Assembly (NCBI GenBank): GCA_945874735.1
Contig: CAMCHI010000005.1
Span: 17,525 to 81,524 of the forward strand
DNA length: 64,000 nt
Reading direction: 5' to 3'
Origin: an uncultured Arcanobacterium sp.
GTDB taxonomy: Bacteria > Actinomycetota > Actinomycetes > Actinomycetales > Actinomycetaceae
Shown here piece after piece: positions 25,247 to 34,644 of this stretch. Positions within the stretch are counted from its first letter, which is position 1. Each line of letters begins with the position of its first letter. The notes under the pieces were generated by a model. It saw nothing but the letters and a program-made list of their open reading frames with translations, made no database searches and was not told where the DNA came from. The position numbers were made by a program, and so were the translations under genes.

Positions 25247-25933
25247 TTAACTACGTAAATCTAAAAAGTATGGGCCTTGCGCAGCTAGAGCTTGCCGGAA
25301 TTGCACTTCCCAATGTTGCCAAGGCTCTACCGCTAAAGAATCATTACTAAAACGAATATCATTAGTGACTTCTGTGACGCAAAAATCTGGGATTGCTAAA
25401 TCTACCACTGGGGTTAGCCGTTCACATTCTGCAATAATTAGTCCCTGATTTTCTCCCGCAAACACATCAAATTCCCAGCCGTCTTGCCCTACCCAGAGCG
25501 AATAGCGATCTTTTAAGATGATGCGATGCGAGCGTTGAATAATTTGTATCGCTACATCTGTATTGATTTCAGTTTCTAACTCGTAGCGTTCTCCATTTAC
25601 CGCTGGTGACTTTACCGCCATCGTGGCAGCAATACTTTCCGGGTCGGTTTGGGCTTCCAGTAAATCTTGTAAAACTTTACGCTCATAAGCACCTAAACAA
25701 TCAATGCTTTCTTGAAATTTTGGACGGCGTTGCATACATTGAGCTAATACTGCTTCCCCTTGGAAACTTAAACGTATCCGAATAGCATAACCAGCTTCTG
25801 CAAATACGTAGGCTTGAATAATGGTTTGTTTCGACCCATGCGCAACCGCAGCAGAAGGTAACTGGTTTACAAAAAATTTTCGCTCAAACTCAAAAGGAAA
25901 CTCGGGAGCTTCGTCTGGAGAAAATGCCTGCAT
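25247..25933 (-). CDS. CYTH-domain protein
   Basis: A 228-residue protein of the CYTH (triphosphate tunnel) superfamily. The signature ExExK is E15-F-E17-R-K19 near the N-terminus. Further acidic and basic strands follow in the tunnel order (YAIRIRLSF, YERKV, YELETEI, RYSLW, WEFDVF, LIIAECE). Family members hydrolyse triphosphates such as thiamine triphosphate or tripolyphosphate, or cyclise ATP. Which of these applies cannot be told. It is a single gene. Confidence 0.85.
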   Translation of the reverse strand: MQAFSPDEAPEFPFEFERKFFVNQLPSAAVAHGSKQTIIQAYVFAEAGYAIRIRLSFQGEAVLAQCMQRRPKFQESIDCLGAYERKVLQDLLEAQTDPESIAATMAVKSPAVNGERYELETEINTDVAIQIIQRSHRIILKDRYSLWVGQDGWEFDVFAGENQGLIIAECERLTPVVDLAIPDFCVTEVTNDIRFSNDSLAVEPWQHWEVQFRQALAAQGPYFLDLRS

Positions 25934-26195
25934 TATCCTAACTTTCTGTTTCCAGCTAAACCTTATTGGTTGCCTACATATTTCTTTAAATATCTTAACC
26001 GGTTTACATCATTAAGAAACACTAGCTACCACAGATAGTTAAAAATAATCACTATATTCTAAAGATAGATTTTAGATATTGAAAATATATTTAGTGATGC
26101 TTACACCTACTTTTACTTCAATCTATCACCTTATTTTCTAAAGCATTAGAATAGAGAAACTACACTACATATATAAGCAATAAGGAGTAGTTTAA

Positions 26196-27455
26196 GTGGG
26201 AGCAGGTTTTGTAACCGGAGCAGAAGTGATGGCGGCTGCCGAAAAAATCGGTGATACTGTACGGCAAACTCCTTTAGAAATTTCTGCACGATTAAGTGAA
26301 AAAACTGGACGAACCGTCTACTTAAAACGAGAAGACATACAGGTAGGACGCTCCTATAAAGTACGCGGTGCCTACAACTTTATCTCCTCTTTAGATCCGG
26401 CCGATCTGGCTCGGGGAGTAGTGTGTGCTTCCGCAGGCAATCACGCCCAAGGAGTAGCTTTTTCTTGTAATCAACTCCAAATAAAAGGCACTATCTACAT
26501 TCCTGCCACCACTCCACGGCAAAAACGCAATAGAATCAGAGATATTGGTAAAGAATGGGTGGAGATAAGGGAAGTTGGTTTAACTTTCGATGAATGCTCC
26601 AGCGCCGCAATTAGTTACGCTGTAGAAGTAGGAGCAGTATATGTACACCCCTTTGATGATCCACGCACTATTGCTGGGCAAGGCACAGTAGTAAAAGAAA
26701 TTTTTGCCCAATCCCCCGAGCCACCCAGCACTATTTTAGTACCCGTAGGCGGCGGAGGACTGTTAGCAGGCACTTTAGCTTGGGTGCGCACCTACTATCC
26801 GAACACTAAAGTTATAGGTGTCGAACCACAAGGAGCTGCCTCCATGCAAGCAGCTTTAAGTGCCAAAGAACCAGTGCGGTTAGAAAAAATTGATACTTTT
26901 GCAGACGGCACTGCTGTAGCGCGCGTAGGGGATATTACTTACGCCATGGCAGCAGCACAAGTAGACCAATTGGTGACGGTGCCAGAGGGAGCAATCGCGG
27001 CAGAAATGCTGGATCTTTACCAAGTGGAAGGCATTATCACCGAGCCTTCTGGTGCTTTAACCGCTGCAGCTTTGCATGGATATGTTGATTTAAGCCAACT
27101 TCCCCCTGGCCCAATTGCGATAATACTAAGCGGGGGAAATAATGACGTATCCCGCTATGAGGATATTGTAGAACGCGCTATGATTCACAAAGGTTTACGC
27201 CATTATTTCCTAGTTACTTTTCCTCAAAAACCTGGAGCTTTACGTGGTTTCTTAGACGAAGTACTCTCTGAAGGAGAAGACATTGTGCTTTTTGAATACA
27301 CTAAGAAACACAATCGGGAAACAGGCCCAGCATTAGTGGGGATTGAAATTGATTCCCCGAGTGATATTACTGCGCTATTAGAGCGTATGGAGGCTTCTGA
27401 GTTAGAGATTGAAAAACTAGCTCCTAATTCTCCTGTCTTTGAGTTTGTACTCTAA
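26196..27455 (+). CDS. ilvA: Threonine ammonia-lyase (biosynthetic type)
   Basis: A 419-residue PLP enzyme that converts threonine to 2-oxobutanoate and ammonia, the first step to isoleucine. The PLP lysine is K55 in SYKVRGAY, the Asn loop is SAGNHAQG, and the phosphate-binding glycine loop is VPVGGGGLLAG. The C-terminal region (about 330-419, RHYFLVTFPQKPGALRGF) is a single ACT-like regulatory domain, as in many actinobacterial IlvA proteins. GTG is the start, with AAGGAG seven bases before it. No other isoleucine gene is near. A hairpin follows the stop codon. Confidence 0.93.
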   Translation: MGAGFVTGAEVMAAAEKIGDTVRQTPLEISARLSEKTGRTVYLKREDIQVGRSYKVRGAYNFISSLDPADLARGVVCASAGNHAQGVAFSCNQLQIKGTIYIPATTPRQKRNRIRDIGKEWVEIREVGLTFDECSSAAISYAVEVGAVYVHPFDDPRTIAGQGTVVKEIFAQSPEPPSTILVPVGGGGLLAGTLAWVRTYYPNTKVIGVEPQGAASMQAALSAKEPVRLEKIDTFADGTAVARVGDITYAMAAAQVDQLVTVPEGAIAAEMLDLYQVEGIITEPSGALTAAALHGYVDLSQLPPGPIAIILSGGNNDVSRYEDIVERAMIHKGLRHYFLVTFPQKPGALRGFLDEVLSEGEDIVLFEYTKKHNRETGPALVGIEIDSPSDITALLERMEASELEIEKLAPNSPVFEFVL

Positions 27456-27500
27456 GCCTATTTTTTCCGCTAAGGTATTAATAGGCTCAACCTAGTTTTT
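27455..27500 (+). terminator. Probable terminator after ilvA
   Basis: AGCCTATT and AATAGGCT form an 8-bp stem with a T-rich 17-base loop, followed by a run of six T at about 27495-27500. The left arm starts at the ilvA stop. The stem is short, so confidence is moderate. Confidence 0.55.
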
Positions 27501-27592
27501 TACCTTAAACATCGGCTTAAACATATTCATATGCTGATAAATAACAAAGTAATGAACTAGCAGCTAACTTTCGGAATTAATAAGGAACATAA

Positions 27593-28369
27593 ATGAACTC
27601 TGTCGAAAACAGCAATCCACGCAAAACCAATAAGCTACTAATAATTGCCGTAGTAGTGTTGGCGATGCTGGTGACGCTACTAATTGGTTTACTGATTGGT
27701 AAAAACACTAATTCTAGTGCTGATAAAATTTCTACTTCCCAAAGCACTAGCCAAACTGAAACCACAACTAATGCTGATACTAAACAAAGCAAGCAAGAAA
27801 TACCGGCAGAAGCAAAAAAACTTATTGATTCTTTGCAAAGACGGAGCGAAAATGATCCACGCGCTCGGGGCGCTGTAGATGCACCAGTAGTGATTGTGGC
27901 TTTTGCTGATTTGCGTTGTCATTACTGTGCGCAATTTGCTTTAACCGTAGAACCAGCTTTACAAGCCCGTATTGATGCAGGAGAAGTACGGTTAGAGTTT
28001 AATCATCTACCGGTACTAGGAACAGATTCAGAAACTGCTGCTTATGCTGCCCAAGCTGCTGCCGAGCAAGGCAAGTTTTGGGAATATCAGCACGCTCTTT
28101 ACACTTGGGTAGAAGCTGGCACTGGCGTTTATACTGAGGAAGCTCTTACTCAACTAGCTTCAGAAGTAGGCGTAGTTGATTTAGAAAAGTTCCGTGCTGA
28201 TTTTAATTCTGCCACGATACGCAAAATAGTAACTGATGAGCAAAGCGTAGGGCTTAGTAAATTAGGTATCCAAGGCACTCCTGCTTTTATTGTGGGATAT
28301 TCTTATGTGCCCGGCATGATTGATTTTGCTAATTTAGATAAACTCATCGCAGCAGAATTAGCCCGTTAA
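27593..28369 (+). CDS. Membrane-anchored DsbA-like thiol-disulfide oxidoreductase
   Basis: A 258-residue protein with one N-terminal transmembrane helix (about 14-36), a polar Ser/Thr-rich linker and a thioredoxin-fold DsbA-like domain. The active site is C109-H-Y-C112 (RCHYCAQ), and the cis-Pro loop is IQGTPAF. Such actinobacterial enzymes (for example MdbA of Actinomyces) oxidise cysteines of secreted proteins outside the membrane. The major pilin and the tip adhesin in this window have cysteine pairs that could be substrates, but that link is an inference. The gene stands alone with 80-130-base gaps. Confidence 0.88.
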   Translation: MNSVENSNPRKTNKLLIIAVVVLAMLVTLLIGLLIGKNTNSSADKISTSQSTSQTETTTNADTKQSKQEIPAEAKKLIDSLQRRSENDPRARGAVDAPVVIVAFADLRCHYCAQFALTVEPALQARIDAGEVRLEFNHLPVLGTDSETAAYAAQAAAEQGKFWEYQHALYTWVEAGTGVYTEEALTQLASEVGVVDLEKFRADFNSATIRKIVTDEQSVGLSKLGIQGTPAFIVGYSYVPGMIDFANLDKLIAAELAR

Positions 28370-28449
28370 ACTAGCATTAAACTAACCGTATCTCTGCTGA
28401 CAATGCAGTTTTAAGGATAGTAAAACTCTATGGCTTAATAAGGAGTAAC

Positions 28450-29019
28450 ATGGGTTTCCAAAAAACAGTATCAAGTATTTTCTTAAAATGTTCCCGCTAT
28501 CAGCTACGCACAGATTTTCCGTTGCCCCCTAAAGCTATTTTGATTGGCGCACCCCATACTTCTAACTGGGACGCTATTTATATGGTGATGGGATTATGGC
28601 ATTTAAAGAAAAAGTTTCGGTTTTTTGTAAAGAGTCAGGCCGTTAATTCTCCGCTCGGACCACTAATTCGTAAATTGGGAGGCTGGTCAGTAGATCGTAG
28701 TTCTGCCCATGGTTTAGTAGAACAAGTAGTAGCAGAATTTGCCACAGCTGATGAACTACTCTTAATCATCACTCCTAAAGGCACGCGCGGAAAACGAGAA
28801 TACTGGAAGTCTGGCTTCTATCATATGGCTCTGCAAGCACAAGTTCCTTTGGTGCTCGGCTATTTAGATTTTGCTAATTCTAAGAGCTACGGCTGGGGTG
28901 AGTTGTATTATTTGACGGGCGATATCCATAAAGATATGGAGTATATTCGCGCTTTTTATGCAGATAAAAGTGGAGTAAAACCGCAATTTCGTAGCACTCC
29001 TCGTTTAAGAGATGAGTAA
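28450..29019 (+). CDS. PlsC-like lysophospholipid acyltransferase family protein
   Basis: A 189-residue protein with the acyltransferase HX4D motif HTSNWD (about residues 37-42) and the downstream motif IRKLGGWSVDRS. It is shorter than classical PlsC and lacks strong transmembrane helices; related short proteins are often annotated 1-acyl-sn-glycerol-3-phosphate acyltransferase family. The reaction would move an acyl group to lysophosphatidate or a similar acceptor. An AAGGAG site precedes the ATG. Its short spacing to the next gene (46 bases) suggests co-transcription with the prolyl aminopeptidase gene. Confidence 0.8.
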   Translation: MGFQKTVSSIFLKCSRYQLRTDFPLPPKAILIGAPHTSNWDAIYMVMGLWHLKKKFRFFVKSQAVNSPLGPLIRKLGGWSVDRSSAHGLVEQVVAEFATADELLLIITPKGTRGKREYWKSGFYHMALQAQVPLVLGYLDFANSKSYGWGELYYLTGDIHKDMEYIRAFYADKSGVKPQFRSTPRLRDE

Positions 29020-29065
29020 AAATCTGAAACTGGGCGAAAACTTGTGGCTATTAAAGAGGTGAAAC

Positions 29066-30487
29066 ATGTTGCAGACAATTCAATTCAACTTACCTGAGTA
29101 TCAAATTTTAGAACACCGTTTTACTGCTCCTATCGACCCGTTAGGCGTGTATCTTCCTTTGTTTGGTTTTCACCCCCATACTGACACTGATCCGGTAAAG
29201 GCAGGTATTCCGGCTGAAATTAACATTTTTGCCCGAGAATTTGTGGGAAAGGACGGAGAAAATCTCCCCCGCTTAGTTTATTTTCAAGGCGGTCCTGGCA
29301 GTGCTGGTACACGTGCCGAACCTTTAACAGGCTGGATGAGTAAATTACTGCCACACTTCCGGATTGTAATGTTGGATCAACGCGGTACTGGACAATCCCA
29401 CCCTCTTGATGCACACACAATTAAGCGAGCTGATTCTCCACAAGCTCAAGCAGCCTATTTGGCTTGTTTTCGAGCTGATTCAATCGTGCAAGATGCAGAA
29501 TTACTGCGTCAGCTTTTACAAGGTGATAAGCCGTGGGCTACTTTAGGACAATCTTTTGGCGGTTTTTGTATCACTAATTATTTATCTCAAGCTCCACAAG
29601 GTTTGAGCCATGCTTTTATTACTGCTGGACTTCCTTCCACCACTACTCATGCACGTGACGTATATCGACTTACTTGGGCACAAACCGAGCAACGTAATAA
29701 AGAATTTTTTGCTCGCTACCCACAAGATGAATCTACTTGTTGGGAAATTGCTCGTCATTTAACACAAGTGGCAGAGTTTTTACCTACCGGAGAACGGCTC
29801 ACTGTGCCTCGTTTCCAAATGTTAGGTATTAATTTAGGGTGGATAAACGGCTTAGAACAGTTACATCACCTATTGGAATATCCTTTTGTGGAAGTGCAGG
29901 GCGTTAAACGGCTTTCTTCTCGTTTCTTATATGCGGTAGGTAATGCTTTAAGTTTCGGCAGTAACCCATTGTATTGGGCGTTGCATGAAGCTATTTACGC
30001 TCAACAAAGTTCAGGAGCAACTGCTTGGGCAGCTGAGTATACTAGGCAAGAGTTTCCACAATTCCAGCTTGCTCAGCTCACTGATTTATCAGCAACGGCA
30101 GACTCGTCTGCTCCTAAAGCTAGTTTCCGTTTTACTGGGGAACATGTATTTCCGTGGCAAGGCGATGAAGATCCAGCTTTACAGGACTTAGCTCCAGCAG
30201 TGGAAATTTTGGCTAATTTCCCTGATTTTCCAGCTCTTTATGACGATGCACAGCTGGGTAAAAATACTGTACCAGTAGTTGCTTGGGTGTTTAGTCAAGA
30301 TATGTTTGTGCCGATGCAGTTATCTTTAGAAACTGCAAAGAAAATCGCAGGGGCAAAAGTATTGCTTTCTAATACTCATCATCACTGCGCACTACGCACT
30401 GATGCGGACTATATAGTAGGGGAATTATTGCGCGCTTTAGATTTTTTGCCCGCTAGTAACGAACCAACCAGTAAACTAATAAATTAA
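29066..30487 (+). CDS. Prolyl aminopeptidase-like alpha/beta hydrolase (S33)
   Basis: A 473-residue alpha/beta hydrolase. The oxyanion segment is FQGGPGSAG (74-81). The motif VMLDQRGTGQS (101-111) and the nucleophile elbow GQSFGG (S163) are typical of peptidase S33 prolyl iminopeptidases. A late D (SQDMFVP) and H (NTHHHC) complete the triad. The large insertion between about 200 and 370 is the helical cap. There is no signal peptide, so it is cytosolic. It would release N-terminal proline from peptides. It lies in a run of plus-strand genes, 40 bases before an aldo/keto reductase gene. Confidence 0.88.
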   Translation: MLQTIQFNLPEYQILEHRFTAPIDPLGVYLPLFGFHPHTDTDPVKAGIPAEINIFAREFVGKDGENLPRLVYFQGGPGSAGTRAEPLTGWMSKLLPHFRIVMLDQRGTGQSHPLDAHTIKRADSPQAQAAYLACFRADSIVQDAELLRQLLQGDKPWATLGQSFGGFCITNYLSQAPQGLSHAFITAGLPSTTTHARDVYRLTWAQTEQRNKEFFARYPQDESTCWEIARHLTQVAEFLPTGERLTVPRFQMLGINLGWINGLEQLHHLLEYPFVEVQGVKRLSSRFLYAVGNALSFGSNPLYWALHEAIYAQQSSGATAWAAEYTRQEFPQFQLAQLTDLSATADSSAPKASFRFTGEHVFPWQGDEDPALQDLAPAVEILANFPDFPALYDDAQLGKNTVPVVAWVFSQDMFVPMQLSLETAKKIAGAKVLLSNTHHHCALRTDADYIVGELLRALDFLPASNEPTSKLIN

Positions 30488-30526
30488 TAAACCAACCATA
30501 AACTATACGGATTTTAAGGATAAAAA

Positions 30527-31369
30527 ATGTCTATTCCTACTTTAACTCTTAACACGGGTGCACAAATACCTGCTTTAGGATTTGGTACTTATAAATTAGC
30601 ACCTGAAGATACGGTAGAAACGGTATTACAAGCAATTGAGCTGGGGTATCGTCATATTGATACGGCACAAATGTATCGTAATGAAAAAGAAGTAGGGCAA
30701 GCTATTGCCGCCTCGGGTATTGACCGTAGTGAATTTTTTATTACTACTAAGCTCAATAATTGTAATCATGAAGCAGAAGATGCGCGACGTAGTTTTGCTC
30801 AGTCTTTAAGTGATTTAGGGGTGGAGTATGTAGATTTGTTTCTCATGCACTGGCCCGTCCCACGACTATATAACGGCGATTATGTAGGCACTTATCGGGT
30901 TATGGAAGAATTTGCACAAGATGGACGGGCTAAAGCTATTGGTCTTTCTAATTTTGAGCCACATCATTTAATGCATATTTTCCAAGGTGCAGAAATTATG
31001 CCCGCTAATAATCAGATTGAACGCCACCCCTATTTAGTTAATCAAGTAGCGGTAGATTTTTCTCTACAGCACGGTATCTCAGTTACTGGCTGGTCTCCTT
31101 TGGCTCGCGGTAAGGTGTTTGGCGATCCAGTATTAGCTGAGATTGCTACACGTTATGATGCCACAGTTTCGCAAGTAGCTTTAGCTTGGCAATTACAGCA
31201 AGGAATTATTGTGATTCCTAAGGCTAGTAGTAAAGAACGGCAAGCGGAAAACTTTGCGGCAGCTCAGTTGCGTCTAACACCAGCAGATTTAGCTACTATC
31301 AGCCAACTTGATAAAGGGGAATATGGGCGCACTGGCCGTCACCCAGACGATATGAATGTAATTGTTTAA
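30527..31369 (+). CDS. Aldo/keto reductase
   Basis: A 280-residue NADPH-dependent reductase of the AKR fold. The catalytic tetrad is D45, Y50, K75 and H108 (DTAQMY, TTKLNN, LFLMHWP). The cofactor site is IPKASSKERQAEN. Sequence style is that of 2,5-diketo-D-gluconate reductase/YtbE-type enzymes, which accept many carbonyls. The ATG is preceded by an AAGGA site. It is 40 bases after the aminopeptidase gene and 270 bases before the pyridoxal kinase gene. Confidence 0.92.
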   Translation: MSIPTLTLNTGAQIPALGFGTYKLAPEDTVETVLQAIELGYRHIDTAQMYRNEKEVGQAIAASGIDRSEFFITTKLNNCNHEAEDARRSFAQSLSDLGVEYVDLFLMHWPVPRLYNGDYVGTYRVMEEFAQDGRAKAIGLSNFEPHHLMHIFQGAEIMPANNQIERHPYLVNQVAVDFSLQHGISVTGWSPLARGKVFGDPVLAEIATRYDATVSQVALAWQLQQGIIVIPKASSKERQAENFAAAQLRLTPADLATISQLDKGEYGRTGRHPDDMNVIV

Positions 31370-31646
31370 CCACCCCTTAGATTCTTTAACCCACAAATTA
31401 CCAGTGTGAGAAAATATAAAAATTTCATTTTCTTGCACCGGACTTCCATTTCCTAAACTTTATCCATTACAGTTAAGGGACTAGACGTTTCGTGTCGCAA
31501 AAACATCTTGTTTAGTGCTAGTTGGTAATAACAACTTATTCTGGTGACTCACCAACTTAGCCGTTATTACATTTAACTATTGCTAAACATAAACCTGTGC
31601 TCGTGCGCTAGTTTAACTATTACACACCTAGTAAGGAGCAAAATTG

Positions 31647-32450
31647 GTGACATTTGCCTATACCATTGCTGGTTCAGAAGCTACCGGCGGAGCTGGAATC
31701 CAAGTTGATCTTAAGACTTTCCATGAGCTTGGGTGTTACGGCATGGGCGCACTTACTTGCATCGTTTCTTTTGATCCAAAGAATAATTGGGGTCATCGTT
31801 TCGTACCAATAGACCCTCAAGTTATTGCGGATCAGATTGAAGCTGCTACCGCTTCTCAAGATTTACATACCGTAAAAATTGGTATGCTTGGCACACCTGC
31901 CACTATTTCTACCGTGGCGCAAGCCTTACAAAAGCAAAGCTGGAAGAATGTAGTGCTCGATCCAGTGTTAATTTGTAAAGGACAAGAGCCAGGAGCTGCT
32001 TTAGATACCGATAATGCATTGCGGGAGCAAATTTTGCCATTAGCCACAGTTGCTACCCCAAACTATTTTGAGGCTTGCACTCTATCAGGTTTAGAAAAAC
32101 TAGAAACGGTAGACGATTTAGCACAAGCAGCTAAACTAATTGCGGCACAAGGCCCACAGTATGTAATTGTAAAGGGCGGCACAGAATTCCCTGGACCAGA
32201 TGCAGTAGACGTATTATGGGACGGAAATGAAATCACCGTTTACTCCGCACCTAAAATTGGAGAAGAACGAGTATCCGGTGCCGGCTGTACCCTAGCTGCG
32301 GCTATCACTGCAGAATTAGCAAAAGGAAGCGATATTAAAACCGCTGTACAGGTAGCTAAAGATTTAGTCACAGCTGGTATTAAGGCTCGCGTTTCGGGTC
32401 ATACGCCTTTTGACACCGTATGGCAAGGTGCTTTAGCACAGGCTAAGTAA
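31647..32450 (+). CDS. pdxK: ThiD-like pyridoxal/pyridoxine kinase
   Basis: A ribokinase-fold kinase of 267 residues. The glycine-rich SEATGGAGIQVDL start and the phosphate loop VSGAGCTLAAA identify it. The Cys in GAGCT, where many ribokinases have Asp, matches the ThiD-like pyridoxal kinases described in firmicutes, which use that Cys. HMP kinase ThiD is the main alternative. The start is GTG at 31647, 8 bases after AAGGAG; a TTG at 31644 is closer to the site and less likely. A strong terminator follows 30 bases after the stop. The leader of about 270 bases shows no TPP riboswitch. Confidence 0.85.
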   Translation: MTFAYTIAGSEATGGAGIQVDLKTFHELGCYGMGALTCIVSFDPKNNWGHRFVPIDPQVIADQIEAATASQDLHTVKIGMLGTPATISTVAQALQKQSWKNVVLDPVLICKGQEPGAALDTDNALREQILPLATVATPNYFEACTLSGLEKLETVDDLAQAAKLIAAQGPQYVIVKGGTEFPGPDAVDVLWDGNEITVYSAPKIGEERVSGAGCTLAAAITAELAKGSDIKTAVQVAKDLVTAGIKARVSGHTPFDTVWQGALAQAK

Positions 32451-32481
32451 AGCAAATTAACTAAAACTTAGTATCCATCAA

Positions 32482-32531
32482 GGCAGAGAGTTATGGTGAC
32501 TCCAAGTTACTCATAACTCTCTGCCTGTTTT
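32482..32531 (+). terminator. Strong rho-independent terminator
   Basis: GGCAGAGAGTTATG and CATAACTCTCTGCC form a 14-bp perfect stem that extends inward through GTGAC/GTTAC. It is followed by TGTTTTAT. It lies 31 bases after the kinase stop. Confidence 0.9.
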
Positions 32532-32561
32532 ATACCTCGATTTTCCGTCATAATTAAAAGC

Positions 32562-33242
32562 ATGAAACACTATGGGATTTTTGCTGATTTTCCATCTTTA
32601 CGAGCGTTTTTAGAAACAACCTTGCGCAACCACCTCAATAGTTTTAGTGCGCGCAGTGAAAAATCTCGACACTACCGTTTCGAGCATTGTCAGCGCGTAG
32701 CGCAAATCGGCAAAGAAGTAGCTCTTGCAGCTAATATAGATGCCGAACTACTAGAACTAGCTTGTCTGCTACATGATTACGGTAAATGGGACGCAGTCAT
32801 TGCCGTAGACCACGGCAGAAAAGGAGCAATGCTCTTACAAGAAATTTTGCAAAGCCTGTCCTTGGATCCGTTAGATATTAACGAAATTTGCCAAGGAATT
32901 GCTATGCATGTAGACGGTAGTTGCAATCCCACGCCTGAATCTGGTGAACAACTACCCCACTACGCTAATTCCCCTAGTTTATTAGCCATCTGCGTAGGGC
33001 AATGCGACAATATCGACCGTTATTCCGCTTATCGCCTATACGATAATTTACAATACGTAAAATTTGGCAAACTTTCAGCTACAGAACGGCAAATTTTTAT
33101 TAGTAACTACCTTAACCAATTGGCTAACCTTGCTCAAGAAAACTATGCCACTGCTCTGTTAAACACTCTTTGGCAACGCAATCTTGCCCTGTATCGCACA
33201 TATTTTACGCAATTAGCCGCAGAATTACAGGCAAATATATAA
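32562..33242 (+). CDS. HD-domain hydrolase
   Basis: A 226-residue metal-dependent phosphohydrolase of the HD superfamily. The ligands H (FEHCQRV), HD (LLHDYGKW) and a later D (CDNIDRY) are in order. A YqeK-like helical arrangement is visible and there is no fused domain. Substrates might be nucleotides or dinucleotides; this is not decided. It has its own terminator-bounded transcription unit, and dnaB converges on it. Confidence 0.85.
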   Translation: MKHYGIFADFPSLRAFLETTLRNHLNSFSARSEKSRHYRFEHCQRVAQIGKEVALAANIDAELLELACLLHDYGKWDAVIAVDHGRKGAMLLQEILQSLSLDPLDINEICQGIAMHVDGSCNPTPESGEQLPHYANSPSLLAICVGQCDNIDRYSAYRLYDNLQYVKFGKLSATERQIFISNYLNQLANLAQENYATALLNTLWQRNLALYRTYFTQLAAELQANI

Positions 33243-33279
33243 ATACTCTTAATTTACAAATAGCTAAACTTTAAGAGCA

Positions 33280-34644
33280 TTAATAGTTGGTAGGTACTGC
33301 CATGCTGGCTAAAGAAGCAAAGCGAGCGCGGTTTCCTTGGAACATCAATTCTACTGAACCAACTGGGCCAGAGCGGTTTTTACCTACGATAATTTCCGAA
33401 GGAGGAGCATCTTCTATTCCTGCTTCTACCTGGCGGTGAATTAGTAAAATAACGTCCGCGTCTTGTTCGAGCGAACCAGATTCACGCAAGTCTGCTACTT
33501 GCGGACGTTTATCTTGCCGTGCTTCTGGATTACGATTTAACTGCGCTACGGCAATAATTGGAATTTTTAGCTCTTTTGCTAGTAGTTTTATAGCTCGCGA
33601 AAACTCTGATACTTCTTGTTGGCGAGATTCTACTATTTTACCTCCCGAAGTAAGCAACTGGAGATAGTCAATCACGATCAGCTCAATACCTTGTTGTTGA
33701 TGTAAACGGCGAGCTTTAGCGCGAATTTCGGTCATAGTAAGATTGGGGGAATCATCTACGATTAATGGACAGTCACCTATTTCTGTCATAGTTTGCACTA
33801 ATTTATTCCACTCGTTTTGATTAAGATCTCCCCGTATTAATTTACTTAAGAAAATATCAGACTGCGCCGAAAGAGTACGTTGCACTAATTCATTACGATT
33901 CATTTCTAGAGAGAAAAACGCTACTGGACGTTTTTCTACAATTGCGTTATAACGGCAAATATCCATAGCTAAAGTTGATTTACCCATACCTGGACGGGCT
34001 GCCACAATTATCATTTGTCCGGGACGCAAGCCCATGAGTTTATCATCTAAATCTGCAAAGCCTGTTTTCAAGCCGACCGGTGTACCGTCAGTTTTTCCAT
34101 TAGTTTCAATTTCAGTAATAACGTCTGGCAAAATTTCTCGCAAAGTCACCGCCTCAGAAATTAGGTGTGATTCTGCGACGCTAAACATTTCTGCCTGTGC
34201 TTTATCAATTAAAGTATCTACCTCATAGCCCTCATGGCTATAACCGAGTTGCGTTATTTTTATACCCGCATTAACTAACGCGCGTAATTTTGCCATATCT
34301 TGCACAATTTTCACATAATGCAGCACATTAACCGTGGTAGGTACGCCATTTACTAAAGTTTGCAGATAAGATAACCCACCTACTCTATCCAAATCGCCAT
34401 TACTACGTAATTCTGCACTGATAGTTATTGGATCTGCTGCTTCTCCAATATTAAATATATTCCAAATAGCACGATAAATAAGAGCGTGCGTTAAGCTGTA
34501 AAAATCTTTTTCTCGTAAAATAGGCACTACTTCAGCAATAGCATCTTTATTTAACAGCATCGAACCTAATACTGCTTGTTCTGCAGATAGGTCATGAGGA
34601 GGTATGCGCTCAAAGCCGGTAGTACTGCTAACTTCTTTGGCCAT
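33280..34644 (-). CDS. dnaB: Replicative DNA helicase DnaB
   Basis: A 454-residue hexameric 5'-3' helicase that unwinds DNA at the replication fork. The N-terminal DnaB domain (DLSAEQAVLGSMLL) is followed by a linker and the RecA-like core with Walker A (AARPGMGKST) and Walker B (ELIVIDYLQLL), the Q-loop/arginine finger region and GKNRSGPVG. There is no intein. In most actinobacteria rplI directly precedes dnaB; here a MATE gene and a 640-base non-coding region with DnaA boxes lie between. The start ATG follows a weak AGGAAAG site. Confidence 0.96.
   Translation of the reverse strand: MAKEVSSTTGFERIPPHDLSAEQAVLGSMLLNKDAIAEVVPILREKDFYSLTHALIYRAIWNIFNIGEAADPITISAELRSNGDLDRVGGLSYLQTLVNGVPTTVNVLHYVKIVQDMAKLRALVNAGIKITQLGYSHEGYEVDTLIDKAQAEMFSVAESHLISEAVTLREILPDVITEIETNGKTDGTPVGLKTGFADLDDKLMGLRPGQMIIVAARPGMGKSTLAMDICRYNAIVEKRPVAFFSLEMNRNELVQRTLSAQSDIFLSKLIRGDLNQNEWNKLVQTMTEIGDCPLIVDDSPNLTMTEIRAKARRLHQQQGIELIVIDYLQLLTSGGKIVESRQQEVSEFSRAIKLLAKELKIPIIAVAQLNRNPEARQDKRPQVADLRESGSLEQDADVILLIHRQVEAGIEDAPPSEIIVGKNRSGPVGSVELMFQGNRARFASLASMAVPTNY

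Noticed and set aside
31370..31646. TPP-type riboswitch before the ThiD-like kinase gene
   Set aside because: No CTGAGA core or matching helices were seen; the kinase has the Cys-type motif of pyridoxal kinases.
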